A stretch of DNA of 64,000 bases from Paenibacillus mellifer (GTDB taxonomy: Bacteria; Bacillota; Bacilli; Paenibacillales; Paenibacillaceae). Under the pieces are notes generated by a model. The model did no database searches. It was not told the DNA's origin and worked only from the letters and a program-made list of their open reading frames with translations. Below, piece after piece: positions 1-8,537 of this stretch. Position 1 is the stretch's first letter; each line of letters opens with the position of its first letter. The position numbers and the translations under genes are program-made. The stretch is from positions 1 to 64,000 of the forward strand of contig NZ_JALPRK010000018.1 of assembly GCF_023195895.1 (NCBI RefSeq), written 5' to 3'.

Positions 1-25
1 ACGTCTTATCGGCGACAACTTTTAT

Positions 26-54
26 AGTATATCAGGTTATTCGCTCGAAAGCAA
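26..54 (-). promoter_or_regulatory. promoter P1 reading off the left edge
   Basis: Read on the minus strand, there is a -35 TTGCTT (49-54) and a -10 TATACT (26-31) with 17 bp between them. The bases after the -10 (ATAAAAGTTG) nearly repeat those of the second promoter at 121-149. Tandem promoters with matching discriminators are typical of rRNA and tRNA operons; the gene they serve lies outside the window, so the target is inferred. Confidence 0.55.
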
Positions 55-120
55 GAACTTTTTTTCAGTATCAAGTTCGATCTTCTTCGCAAATCCCTCA
101 TCGCTGCGAGCGACTTTTAT

Positions 121-149
121 AATATACCAAACCTCAAGAGCAAACACAA
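121..149 (-). promoter_or_regulatory. promoter P2 reading off the left edge
   Basis: On the minus strand a -35 TTGTGT (144-149) and a -10 TATATT (121-126) are 17 bp apart and followed by ATAAAAGTCG, almost the same as after P1. The two promoters are spaced about 95 bp and point the same way, leftwards out of the window. Confidence 0.5.
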
Positions 150-195
150 ATGCAATACTTGGAAATCATCATATGGTCCGAGAATCTACTATATA

Positions 196-232
196 TAAAA
201 AGAAGCCCGCAGTCCCCGAAGGGAATACAGGC
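196..232 (-). terminator. terminator of pbuG
   Basis: A hairpin (205-232) with a UUCG tetraloop and an imperfect 12-bp stem is followed on the minus strand by TTCTTTTT. It lies just past the pbuG stop codon and upstream of the tandem leftward promoters, which it would insulate. Confidence 0.75.
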
Positions 233-254
233 TAGAGAGGCCTTTGTTGAATAC

Positions 255-1655
255 TTATCCTTGGCTGCCAAGGAAGATGTAACGAAGAATAATGAGGACG
301 AACAATACCCACATCAACCAGTGGATGCTGTATTTCTTTTTGCCAAGCAGATTGGCTGCGCAAGCCAGTACCACATAAAACACGATCCCGAACGAAATCC
401 CGTTCGCAATATTATAAGTGAAAGGCATCATCGTTACGGTCAAGAAAGCCGGAATCGCGACGACCATATCGGTAAAGTCGATTTCCTTGATCGATTGAAC
501 CATCAGAACCCCAACGATAATCAGTGCGGCCGCCGTAGCGGAGCCTGGAATCAAAGCCGCGATCGGAGCTAGGAACAGTGCAGCCAAGAAGCAAACCCCC
601 GTCGTAACGGCGGTAAGGCCGGTACGCCCGCCTTCAGCTACCCCCGCTGCGCTTTCGACGTAAGCCGTCGTTGTCGAAGTCCCCAGCAAAGCACCGCCGG
701 TAACGGCTGCCGCGTCAACCAGCATGGCTTTACCGACGCGTTTTTTGCCTTCTTCCGGATTCTTCATGATTCCTGCACGGGAAGCCGTGCCTACCAAAGT
801 ACCGAAGGTATCAAACAATTCCACGAAAGTAAATGTCGCAATGGCGGAAATAATACCGGTATGCAGAATGCCGTCCCAGTCAAACCGTGCAAAGTTGATT
901 TGCGTGAAGTCCGGAACCCAAGGCGTTTGCGGATCGGACAAGGTACCGAAATCCACCACGCCCATCAGCAAAGCGACGACCGTAGTTCCCAGGATCCCCA
1001 GCAAAATCGCGCCGCGGACCTGCAGCACCATCAAAATCCCGATCAGCAATAAGCCGAGCAAAGCGAGCTGTACGTCAGTATTTTCCAAGCTGCCCAAATG
1101 GATGACCGTTTCGAAGGAAAGCACGTCGGTGAACGTGTGAGCCGCAATATCGTTGCCGGCTTCTACGCCGATCGTCATCAGACCGCTGTTTTTCAGGCCG
1201 ATGATCGTGATGAACAAGCCGATCCCGACCGTAATCGCATGTTTCAGCGAATCCGGAACCGCATCCAGCAGCATTTGGCGAACCTTGGTTAAGGTCAACA
1301 GAATGAAGATCAAACCGGAAATGAATACGGCGGTCAAGCCCATTTCCCAAGTAAACGGATGATCCGTTGTGGCCGACGAAAGAATAACGGAAGCAAAATA
1401 TGCATTAAGACCCATGCCCGGCGCAAGCGCTACAGGAAAGTTGATGAACAAGCCCATGGCAATCGTGAAAATCCCGGCGGAAAGAGCCGTCGCCAAGAAA
1501 ACCGAATACCACCCCATGTCGATCTGACCAAAAGCCGTTAGCGTGTTAGGGTTGACCGTAAGAATGTAGGCCATCGCCATAAACGTGGTCAGACCCGCCA
1601 TAATTTCCGTACGTACCGTCGAACCGTTCTGTTTCAGTTTAAAAAACCGATCCAT
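255..1655 (-). CDS. pbuG: guanine/hypoxanthine permease, AzgA-type NCS2 family
   Basis: A 466-residue polytopic membrane protein with about a dozen hydrophobic helices. The N-terminal GLTTFMAMAYILTVNP segment is characteristic of the AzgA-like branch of purine transporters (PbuG/PbuO). It should take up guanine and hypoxanthine by proton symport for salvage. The ATG at 1655 follows an AAGGGGGA ribosome site by 9 bp; the open frame runs 12 codons further upstream without a better site. A guanine-class purine riboswitch with a terminator lies in its leader, and guaA is the next gene upstream, which fits a purine assignment. Whether guanine or adenine is preferred is set here by the riboswitch class, not by protein residues. 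Confidence 0.9.
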   Translation of the reverse strand: MDRFFKLKQNGSTVRTEIMAGLTTFMAMAYILTVNPNTLTAFGQIDMGWYSVFLATALSAGIFTIAMGLFINFPVALAPGMGLNAYFASVILSSATTDHPFTWEMGLTAVFISGLIFILLTLTKVRQMLLDAVPDSLKHAITVGIGLFITIIGLKNSGLMTIGVEAGNDIAAHTFTDVLSFETVIHLGSLENTDVQLALLGLLLIGILMVLQVRGAILLGILGTTVVALLMGVVDFGTLSDPQTPWVPDFTQINFARFDWDGILHTGIISAIATFTFVELFDTFGTLVGTASRAGIMKNPEEGKKRVGKAMLVDAAAVTGGALLGTSTTTAYVESAAGVAEGGRTGLTAVTTGVCFLAALFLAPIAALIPGSATAAALIIVGVLMVQSIKEIDFTDMVVAIPAFLTVTMMPFTYNIANGISFGIVFYVVLACAANLLGKKKYSIHWLMWVLFVLIILRYIFLGSQG

Positions 1656-1691
1656 GATAAAATTACTCCCCCTTAAGAATATGACAATCAA

Positions 1692-1731
1692 GGTTCAAAA
1701 AGCCGGCGTGTTCAGCACCAGTTTGTTGAAT
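1692..1731. repeat. possible fragment of interspersed GTTCAAAAAG repeat
   Basis: The stretch beginning GTTCAAAAAG at 1693 and ending near TTGAATTC resembles one end of the MITE-like element at 16659-16825. It sits inside the pbuG leader between the riboswitch terminator and the start codon. The similarity is short, so this is tentative. Confidence 0.3.
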
Positions 1732-1748
1732 TCCCTTCGGAAAACGAC

Positions 1749-1775
1749 AAAAAGCCCGAGGTGACATCCCTCGGG
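1749..1775 (-). terminator. riboswitch-controlled attenuator before pbuG
   Basis: A hairpin with 7-bp arms CCCGAGG / CCTCGGG is followed on the minus strand by C and five T residues. It lies between the purine aptamer and the pbuG start codon, the position expected for a transcription attenuator that forms when guanine is bound. Confidence 0.8.
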
Positions 1776-1898
1776 TTACCGTACGTCCAGAAGAAACGCA
1801 ATCGTTCTGAAAGCCTACGGGCTTCAGAGACGCAAGCCGGCAATCTAGTTTGGGTGTTCCCAAAACCTTGCCTAACCTGCCCCAATAATACGCTTCTT

Positions 1899-1970
1899 CT
1901 TTTCGTAGCCAGATCATTTACGGTGACCTCGTAGAGACTTCCGGGCCTATCCCCGGAATTATACGAAAAG
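1899..1970 (-). ncRNA. guanine-class purine riboswitch aptamer
   Basis: On the minus strand the P1 arms CTTTTCGTA and TACGAAAAG pair perfectly. Between them lie the conserved TAAT, GGGATAGG loop, AGTCTCTACG junction and CCGTAAA loop in the right order and spacing. Aligned with the xpt aptamer, the position equivalent to nucleotide 74 is C, the guanine/hypoxanthine discriminator (adenine switches have U). It should repress pbuG when guanine is plentiful. Confidence 0.93.
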
Positions 1971-2030
1971 GACTATGTTGTTTTGTCGATCTCCTGACAA
2001 GCCTTATCACGAAGGCTGATCACATCATTT

Positions 2031-2059
2031 ATTCTAGGCTGAGGCCTTCAAATTGTCAA
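2031..2059 (-). promoter_or_regulatory. promoter of the pbuG riboswitch transcript
   Basis: On the minus strand a perfect -35 TTGACA (2054-2059) and a -10 TAGAAT (2031-2036) are spaced 17 bp. The aptamer begins about 60 bp downstream. Confidence 0.75.
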
Positions 2060-2190
2060 CAGAAAAAACGAATATTCGATAAAGATCGAGCTTGTATTGT
2101 TCGCCATTTCGATATTCCGTAAAATCTTCCGTGATTTCCTACTAAACATTTACTTTCTCGGGCAGGATCCCCATTTCTCTCATCCAGATT

Positions 2191-2229
2191 AAAAAAGACT
2201 GCTTGTCTCTTAATAGAGCAAGCAGTCTT
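2191..2229 (-). terminator. terminator of guaA
   Basis: Arms AAGACTGCTTG and CAAGCAGTCTT (11 bp), with inner TCTCT/AGAGA pairing, are followed on the minus strand by a T run. It starts about 10 bp past the guaA stop codon. Confidence 0.9.
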
Positions 2230-2239
2230 GATGATCTAC

Positions 2240-3778
2240 CTATTCCCATTCAATCGTCGCCGGCGGCTTCGACGTAATGTCGTATACGACTCGGTTGACG
2301 TTATCGACCTCGTTTACGATACGCACAGAGATTTTCTCCAGCACGTCCCAAGGGATACGAGCCCAGTCAGCGGTCATGCCGTCGATCGACGTTACTGCGC
2401 GGATACCGACGGTGTAGGAGTAGGTTCGAGCATCACCCATAACCCCTACGCTGCGCATGTTCGGCAGCGCCGTAAAGTACTGCCAAATCTCGCGATCCAG
2501 TCCCGCTTTGGCGATTTCATCGCGCAGGATGTAATCGGAATCCCGAACAATCTGCAATTTCTCTTCGGTCACTTCGCCCAGAACGCGAATGGCGAGTCCC
2601 GGCCCCGGGAACGGTTGTCTCCACACGATTTCTCGAGGGAGTCCCAACTCTTCGCCAACCTTACGCACTTCGTCCTTGAACAGCGTATTCAACGGCTCGA
2701 TCAGCTTAAACTTCATGTCTTCCGGTAACCCGCCCACATTGTGGTGGGATTTAATTGTTTGGGCCGTCGCGGTGCCACTCTCAACAATATCCGTATACAA
2801 CGTCCCTTGAGCCAGGAATTTGAAGTCATCGAATTTAGCCGATTCTTCGTCAAAGACGTAAATGAATTCGTTACCGATGATTTTCCGCTTCCGCTCCGGA
2901 TCATCAACACCGGCCAGCTTCGAAAGGAATCGCTCACGAGCGTCGATTTTAATAACCTTCATGTCGAACTTGCCGACGAAGGTCTCCATGACACTCTCCG
3001 CCTCGCCCTTGCGCAGCAGACCGTGGTCGATGAACATGCAAGTCAGCTGGTCTCCGATCGCTTTATGAATCAGCATGGCTACAACAGAGGAATCAACCCC
3101 GCCGCTCAGGGCGCACAGCACTTTACCGTCTCCAACTCGGTCGCGAATATCGCGCACGGCATCCTCGATAAACGTCTCCATGCTCCAATTGCCTTCACAT
3201 CCGCAGATCTCATAAAGGAAGTTACGGATCATCTCGTTACCGTGCACAGAATGCCGAACCTCCGGGTGGAATTGAACGCCGTACATGCTGCGGTCCGGGT
3301 TGGCAAACCCGGCGATTGGTGCATGCTCCGTTGAAGCATCAACCACGAAGCCGTCCGGAAGCTGGGTCACGTGATCCCCGTGGCTCATCCATACCGTCTG
3401 CTTCGCATCAAGCCCTCGGGTCAAAGCCGAATGTTCGGCAAAATCAACGTCCGCTTTGCCGTATTCGCGTTTCTCTGCGCGTTCGACCTTGCCGCCAAGC
3501 TGGTGGGCCATTAACTGCATGCCATAACAGATGCCAAAGATCGGCACCCCAATGTCGTACACGGCAGGGTCGATGTGTGGCGCATCCTCCGCATAAACAC
3601 TAGACGGTCCGCCCGAAAACACGATTCCTTTCGGTGCGATTTCCCGCAGGCGTTCCACCGGCGTGTTAAATGGCATCAGTTCGCTATACACACCCAAATC
3701 GCGAATCCTTCTTGCAATTAACTGATTGTATTGTCCTCCGAAATCAAGGACCACAATCATTTCATTTGGCTTATTCAT
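2240..3778 (-). CDS. guaA: GMP synthase (glutamine-hydrolysing)
   Basis: Converts XMP, glutamine and ATP to GMP, the last step of guanine nucleotide synthesis. The 512-residue length is standard. The N-terminal class I amidotransferase has the nucleophile Cys84 in GICYGMQ and the His171/Glu173 pair in VQFHPEV. The ATP pyrophosphatase domain carries the P-loop SGGVDSS at 225-231, and the C-terminal dimerisation domain ends with the usual PPATIEWE. The ATG follows GGGAGG with good spacing. It is transcribed alone from its own promoter and ends in a strong terminator. Confidence 0.98.
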   Translation of the reverse strand: MNKPNEMIVVLDFGGQYNQLIARRIRDLGVYSELMPFNTPVERLREIAPKGIVFSGGPSSVYAEDAPHIDPAVYDIGVPIFGICYGMQLMAHQLGGKVERAEKREYGKADVDFAEHSALTRGLDAKQTVWMSHGDHVTQLPDGFVVDASTEHAPIAGFANPDRSMYGVQFHPEVRHSVHGNEMIRNFLYEICGCEGNWSMETFIEDAVRDIRDRVGDGKVLCALSGGVDSSVVAMLIHKAIGDQLTCMFIDHGLLRKGEAESVMETFVGKFDMKVIKIDARERFLSKLAGVDDPERKRKIIGNEFIYVFDEESAKFDDFKFLAQGTLYTDIVESGTATAQTIKSHHNVGGLPEDMKFKLIEPLNTLFKDEVRKVGEELGLPREIVWRQPFPGPGLAIRVLGEVTEEKLQIVRDSDYILRDEIAKAGLDREIWQYFTALPNMRSVGVMGDARTYSYTVGIRAVTSIDGMTADWARIPWDVLEKISVRIVNEVDNVNRVVYDITSKPPATIEWE

Positions 3779-3807
3779 GACCGAGCCTCCCTCAAATTAT
3801 GACACCT

Positions 3808-3837
3808 ATTATACGAAACGACAAAAGAGGTCGTCAA
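3808..3837 (-). promoter_or_regulatory. guaA promoter
   Basis: On the minus strand, -35 TTGACG (3832-3837) and -10 TATAAT (3808-3813) are 18 bp apart, immediately upstream of the guaA ribosome site and just past the end of the transglutaminase gene. Confidence 0.7.
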
Positions 3838-3856
3838 GGAAGCCCGAGCGCCAATT

Positions 3857-6247
3857 TCAACGGCGACGAAAGGCCAAAATCCGGCATAGTTCCAGGAACT
3901 TCACGCTTTCCTTCCGTTCCAGCCGCAAGCCCCCGTAATAGATCATCTCCCAATTCTTCACGAACTGCTCAGCCGACTCTGCTTGCGAAGCATCCTCGAG
4001 GAAGGCGGATTGGATGTATTCCCGAGCTGTCATAGAGGCAGGTTTTGGGCCGTAGACGAATGCCAGCTCGCGCCATACCCGATCCGCCGAAGCCAGCAGT
4101 TCGCGTCGTCCGGGGAAGGCGCTTCGCAACCGCAACCGCCCAAAGGCTAGCGGGAGCAAGTGTCTGCGTTGCTTCACTTCCCTCACCATCAGCAAGACGA
4201 ATCCGGCACCCAGCGCCAGGACGGTCCAATCGAACAGGCGCAGCTGTGGATTCATCCCGACAAACGTTTTGGCCACCAGATCGCTAAGCCGCGGCTGCAG
4301 GAGCTTGGCCACCTCGGTTACTTTGGCTAACAGCGGAAAGGCGGCTTCAGCATCTGCGCCACCCACACCTTGGTCTGCCAAGGTATTGACGCTTAATGCC
4401 ATGGATGCGCCAAACCCCGGCGTCGGATCAAAGGCAACCCAACCGGTCTCTGGAAAATACACCTCCACCCACGAATGCGCGTCGGCATAGGTCACGGTGT
4501 AACGATGCAGTTCAGCGGAACCGGTACCGCTAGCGTTAGAAACGGACGTAAGGTTGGCTTCCGTTTCAACACCAGTCGTTGCGGCTGAAGGCGCAGGGTC
4601 GCCCGGAGAGAAGCCCTTGACCCAACGGGCCGGGACCCCGCCGCTGCGAAGCAGGATGACCATCGCCGTCGAGAAATGATCGCAATAGCCAATCCGGTCG
4701 ACAAACAGAAAGCGGTCAACGAAATCGGCCCCTTCCGGCGGCTGGTGGGAATCCAGGCTATAAGCGTAACGATGCTTCAAGTAGCTCTCGACGGCGGCAG
4801 CCGCATCGTAGCGACTGCTTTCTCCGGCGACAAGCTGCTCGCCAAGCTTCCGCACCCGCTCCGGCAGAGCTTCCGGCAGCTGCAGAAAGCGATTCCGGAC
4901 CTCTACGGGGTCCGGCCCCTCCTCTTGTCTCAGCTCGACTGCGGTCCCCAACGGCACCGAAGACGTCAGCTCATAGCCGTAAATCTGCTCCGCCGAGGCG
5001 GCATAATCGACGATGAAGGCATCCGCCCAGGAGTCAAACCGGGGCTCCAGCTGTACCGGCTGATTCCGGTCTCCGGCGATGATCCGTTCTGCCTGAACCG
5101 GAAGCCCGCCCGACAGCAGGGCGACCCGTCCCGTCAACGGCGCTTCGAACGTCACCGTTTGCCGGATCAGCTCTCGGCCGTCGTCGACGCCGGCCGCGGC
5201 GGCACCGGCCGTATCGCCCGCGAGGTCGTCGGAGCGCTCCGTTCCGGCGATCGTGGGCGAGCCCTCACCGGCTGGCTGAATCCAGCCCCGGCCGGTATAC
5301 ACGCTTTTGCTTTCGCCGCGCCAGTACGTATTGTACGGCGACAACGCCGTGAAATACGGATCATGGCGAAGGCGCAGCGGTGCGCCCAGCTTGGAGTCGT
5401 CGCGACCGTAGCCGGATACGCTGACCGCCGAGGCCCCGCCCGGCTGGCCCGTTAGCTCGGCTCCGCTCCAGTCCGACAAGCTTCGGGCAACCTGCTCCCA
5501 AGAGATCGCCCGCACCGGCTGCAGCGGCAGCAACGAGCTCAGCAGCGCCGCTCCGGCCACGCAAACGAGCACGACGCCCCCGCCGGCCACGCCCCCGGTT
5601 CCCCGGCTCGCCCCGGACTCGCCGCGATGGAACGCCGCCGCTTGCAGTGCCAGACCCAGCGCCGCCGAACGAATGACGCCCAGATACAATTCCAGGCCGA
5701 CGGCGGCTTCCAGCACCAGCAAATAAATCACCGTAGCTGATAAGAACAACAATATACTTTGACGCGAAAGCGCCAGCATCTGCACGGATACGACCAGAAG
5801 CGTCCAGCCGATCAAGAGCAGCAGTGCCCTAGTCTCCATGCTGATCGCGTAAAGCCTTCCCGAATCCAGGAACTCCTCCAGGTCGGCGGCGATCGTTTGC
5901 GCGTAACCGCCAAACCAGTTTACCCCTTCCCCCCGCCCGAAGAGATAGAGCATGGCGCCAGCGATCAGCAGCGGCGGCAGCGGCGCAAACAGGCCGGACG
6001 GCAGCCGCAGGCAGCCGAACAGCAGCAAAGCCCCTGTGAGGATGAAAAACAGCGGAATCAACTCCGTTTGCCTGTCCGGCATCATCGCATGCAAAGGATA
6101 TAACCATTCTCCAAACAATCCGAACAGCAGCAGCGTGATCACGATCCGCAGGCCGGCCGAAGGCGCCGGATGCCCGCCTCGCCGGGACGGTACACTCGCA
6201 GCCAATTGGCCACTAGGCATGAACACCACATGGTTATGCGCTGACAT
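3857..6247 (-). CDS. TgpA-type membrane transglutaminase-like protein
   Basis: About 796 residues: a cluster of N-terminal membrane helices (roughly 35-250), a large extracellular region, a transglutaminase core with Cys522 (GYCDHFSTAM), His591 (DAHSWVEVY) and Asp607 (FDPTPG), one more helix near 670-690, and a cytoplasmic tail. This is the DUF3488/TgpA architecture. All three catalytic residues are present; the substrate is unknown, with cell-envelope proteins or peptides likely. The ATG at 6247 is 9 bp from AAGGAGG; a GTG two codons earlier is too close to it. The start lies inside the end of the DUF58 gene, so translation is probably coupled. It is the last gene of the MoxR-DUF58-TgpA operon. 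Confidence 0.88.
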   Translation of the reverse strand: MSAHNHVVFMPSGQLAASVPSRRGGHPAPSAGLRIVITLLLFGLFGEWLYPLHAMMPDRQTELIPLFFILTGALLLFGCLRLPSGLFAPLPPLLIAGAMLYLFGRGEGVNWFGGYAQTIAADLEEFLDSGRLYAISMETRALLLLIGWTLLVVSVQMLALSRQSILLFLSATVIYLLVLEAAVGLELYLGVIRSAALGLALQAAAFHRGESGASRGTGGVAGGGVVLVCVAGAALLSSLLPLQPVRAISWEQVARSLSDWSGAELTGQPGGASAVSVSGYGRDDSKLGAPLRLRHDPYFTALSPYNTYWRGESKSVYTGRGWIQPAGEGSPTIAGTERSDDLAGDTAGAAAAGVDDGRELIRQTVTFEAPLTGRVALLSGGLPVQAERIIAGDRNQPVQLEPRFDSWADAFIVDYAASAEQIYGYELTSSVPLGTAVELRQEEGPDPVEVRNRFLQLPEALPERVRKLGEQLVAGESSRYDAAAAVESYLKHRYAYSLDSHQPPEGADFVDRFLFVDRIGYCDHFSTAMVILLRSGGVPARWVKGFSPGDPAPSAATTGVETEANLTSVSNASGTGSAELHRYTVTYADAHSWVEVYFPETGWVAFDPTPGFGASMALSVNTLADQGVGGADAEAAFPLLAKVTEVAKLLQPRLSDLVAKTFVGMNPQLRLFDWTVLALGAGFVLLMVREVKQRRHLLPLAFGRLRLRSAFPGRRELLASADRVWRELAFVYGPKPASMTAREYIQSAFLEDASQAESAEQFVKNWEMIYYGGLRLERKESVKFLELCRILAFRRR

Positions 6248-7466
6248 GCTCACTCGCCTCCTTCCGCCGAGACTTCTTCCGATACAACGTGAGATCCGCC
6301 ACCATGACGCCCCGCTCCCGCAGCCGGGCAGCTAGCTGCATCGGTTGCCCCAATCCGCTTAGCCCACCTGCGCACCAAACTTCTGCCGTCACTCCAAGCT
6401 CGGCCAAATGTAGGAGATCACCTGCCAATTCGGGAGTGAGCGTCCCGGTGATCACCGTAAGGCTCTGCCCTTGAGAGAGCACTTCAGACCAATCCCGCCG
6501 AAGCAATTCTTCCGCGGATAAGCCGTTTCCCAAGCGAAGGCCGGCGAGCTGCTCCAGCCCGTTCATCATACCTTCCCGGCCCGTGACTCGGCAGGCTCCG
6601 GCCAACGCTCCGTGGCTAAACCTGAGCTCGCCGGCGTCGGAATCACCGGCCTCACGCCGTAGCCACGTTGCCGCAGCCGAGACTGCGAGCTCAAAACTCG
6701 ACGAAGCGGCGTATTCCCCTTGCCGTGTGCTCAGCAATAAATACCGTGGCATCACGCCTTGTTCCTCAGGAATGCGGGAGAGCAGCTCCCCTTTTTTCGC
6801 GGAGTATTTCCAATGAATTCGCCGCAGCGGATCCCCCGGCGCATAGGGCCTTAAGCGGCCGGAAGTTGGAGAGGACGCGATTAGCTGAGGCCGCCAAGCC
6901 CCGCCTCCCTCCTGCTCGCCTCGTTCCTCTGCTTCGGGCGGATTTGCCGCCAGCGGCAAGGGATGAATGACCATCACCTCGGTTGCAACGGCATGGCGGC
7001 TGCGTTTAAACCAACCAAACGAATCGCCCCAAAACAACTGTACAGTCATGTCCTTGTATACCCCCCGAGGTAAACCTTGGATCGTATAAGTTGCCCGATA
7101 ATCCCGGCGGAATCCGGTGAACAGCAAACTACCGCCCCGGACTCCCGGGCGGTTCGTTCCTTGTCCTGCAGCGGCTCCAGCCAACTCATCCTCAACCTGC
7201 AGCCAGATGGGGGGCAGCCCTCCTTCGCAGCGGAGCTTCAAATTGACGGTGACCGGCTCACCGGCAACCGGGAACTCCGGCTGCCAAGTACGCTCGACCT
7301 TAAAGCGTTTGGGACCCAGCGCTTGTACCAGCACGCCCTGCAAAATGATAAAACCAACCAGCACCAGCAAAAACAAGGCCGAGACCCCGCCTCGCCAAGT
7401 GTACCATCCCCCAAAAGCTCCGGCGAACACGATCGCTACCGGCCATGCCCATCCCGCGTTCTTCAT
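6234..7466 (-). CDS. DUF58 domain membrane protein
   Basis: 410 residues with two N-terminal membrane segments, then the DUF58 signature around SGRLRPYAPGDPLRRIHWK followed by a vWA-like fold. In many bacteria DUF58 proteins are encoded between a MoxR ATPase and a TgpA transglutaminase, and the three are thought to act together as an envelope assembly or remodelling unit; that role is inferred here. The ATG overlaps the moxR stop by 4 bp and its own end overlaps the next start. Confidence 0.87.
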   Translation of the reverse strand: MKNAGWAWPVAIVFAGAFGGWYTWRGGVSALFLLVLVGFIILQGVLVQALGPKRFKVERTWQPEFPVAGEPVTVNLKLRCEGGLPPIWLQVEDELAGAAAGQGTNRPGVRGGSLLFTGFRRDYRATYTIQGLPRGVYKDMTVQLFWGDSFGWFKRSRHAVATEVMVIHPLPLAANPPEAEERGEQEGGGAWRPQLIASSPTSGRLRPYAPGDPLRRIHWKYSAKKGELLSRIPEEQGVMPRYLLLSTRQGEYAASSSFELAVSAAATWLRREAGDSDAGELRFSHGALAGACRVTGREGMMNGLEQLAGLRLGNGLSAEELLRRDWSEVLSQGQSLTVITGTLTPELAGDLLHLAELGVTAEVWCAGGLSGLGQPMQLAARLRERGVMVADLTLYRKKSRRKEASEHVSA

Positions 7467-8431
7467 GACGAAGCCCCCGAAGCCCGCGCGAAAATCGGCA
7501 CATCCACCTTGGCCAGAACATCAGCCAGCGCCTGCTCTCCTCCGATTCCGGCGAGCTTCGCTTCGGTACGGAGCACGATCCGATGTGTCAATACAGCAGG
7601 CGCGACGGCCTTCACATCGTCCGGCGTGACGAACGTACGCCCCTTGAAGTACGCCATCGCCTGCGCTGCACCCATCCAGGCAAGCGTTGCACGCGGACTT
7701 AAACCCAACGCAATTTGTGGATGACGCCGGGAAACGTCCGCAGCTCCAACCATATATCGTTTAATCACATCGTCCACCAAAACGCCGCGCACCATCCGCT
7801 GCATCACGGCCATTTCCTCCGGCAGCAGCACCGGCTTCATTTCCGCAGGATTGGGCGGATCCTGCATCCGACCTAGCATATCCACCTCCTGCTCCGGATT
7901 CGGATAACCCAAAGTCAGTCGCATCAAAAACCGATCCAACTGCGCTTCCGGCAGTCGGTAAGTTCCCTCATATTCGAGCGGATTTTGCGTAGCCAACAGC
8001 AAAAATGACTTCGGCAAAGCCCGCGTCACTCCGTCAATCGTCACTTTCCGTTCTTCCATCGCTTCCAATAACGCCGACTGCGTGCGCGGCGCCGCCCGAT
8101 TGATCTCATCGGCCAGCACGACATTTGCAAACACCGGGCCGGACCGAAACTCAAACTGACCGCTTTGCGCATGGTACACCGTTACTCCGGTCACATCGGA
8201 AGGCAGCAGATCTGACGTAAACTGGATGCGGCCAAACGAACCGCCGATGCAGGCTGCCAGCGTGCGAACCAACATCGTTTTGCCCACTCCGGGCACATCC
8301 TCCAGCAGAATATGACCGCCGCTCAGCATCGCCACTACCGCGAGCTCGATCTCTTTCCTTTTCCCTACAATCACCCGATCCACCTTATGAACCAGCCGCT
8401 CCAACAGCGCCTGCGCTTGATCGTGATTCAT
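7463..8431 (-). CDS. MoxR-family AAA+ ATPase
   Basis: 322 residues with Walker A VPGVGKT (about 46-52), Walker B LADEINRA followed by the sensor segment, and the C-terminal lid typical of MoxR chaperone ATPases. MoxR proteins are proposed to activate or assemble vWA-containing partners; the downstream DUF58 protein is the obvious candidate. The ATG at 8431 follows GGAGGGGAA; an upstream ATG 11 codons earlier has no clear ribosome site. First gene of a tightly overlapping three-gene operon. Confidence 0.92.
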   Translation of the reverse strand: MNHDQAQALLERLVHKVDRVIVGKRKEIELAVVAMLSGGHILLEDVPGVGKTMLVRTLAACIGGSFGRIQFTSDLLPSDVTGVTVYHAQSGQFEFRSGPVFANVVLADEINRAAPRTQSALLEAMEERKVTIDGVTRALPKSFLLLATQNPLEYEGTYRLPEAQLDRFLMRLTLGYPNPEQEVDMLGRMQDPPNPAEMKPVLLPEEMAVMQRMVRGVLVDDVIKRYMVGAADVSRRHPQIALGLSPRATLAWMGAAQAMAYFKGRTFVTPDDVKAVAPAVLTHRIVLRTEAKLAGIGGEQALADVLAKVDVPIFARASGASS

Positions 8432-8537
8432 CGTGACTTCCCCTCCATTTCTAACCCATGGCATAATCTATCAACCAGTTTCTCCAGAAACTAGCGAAAA
8501 TAGACATGGAAGAGAGAAAGACAACGTTCTGCTGTTG

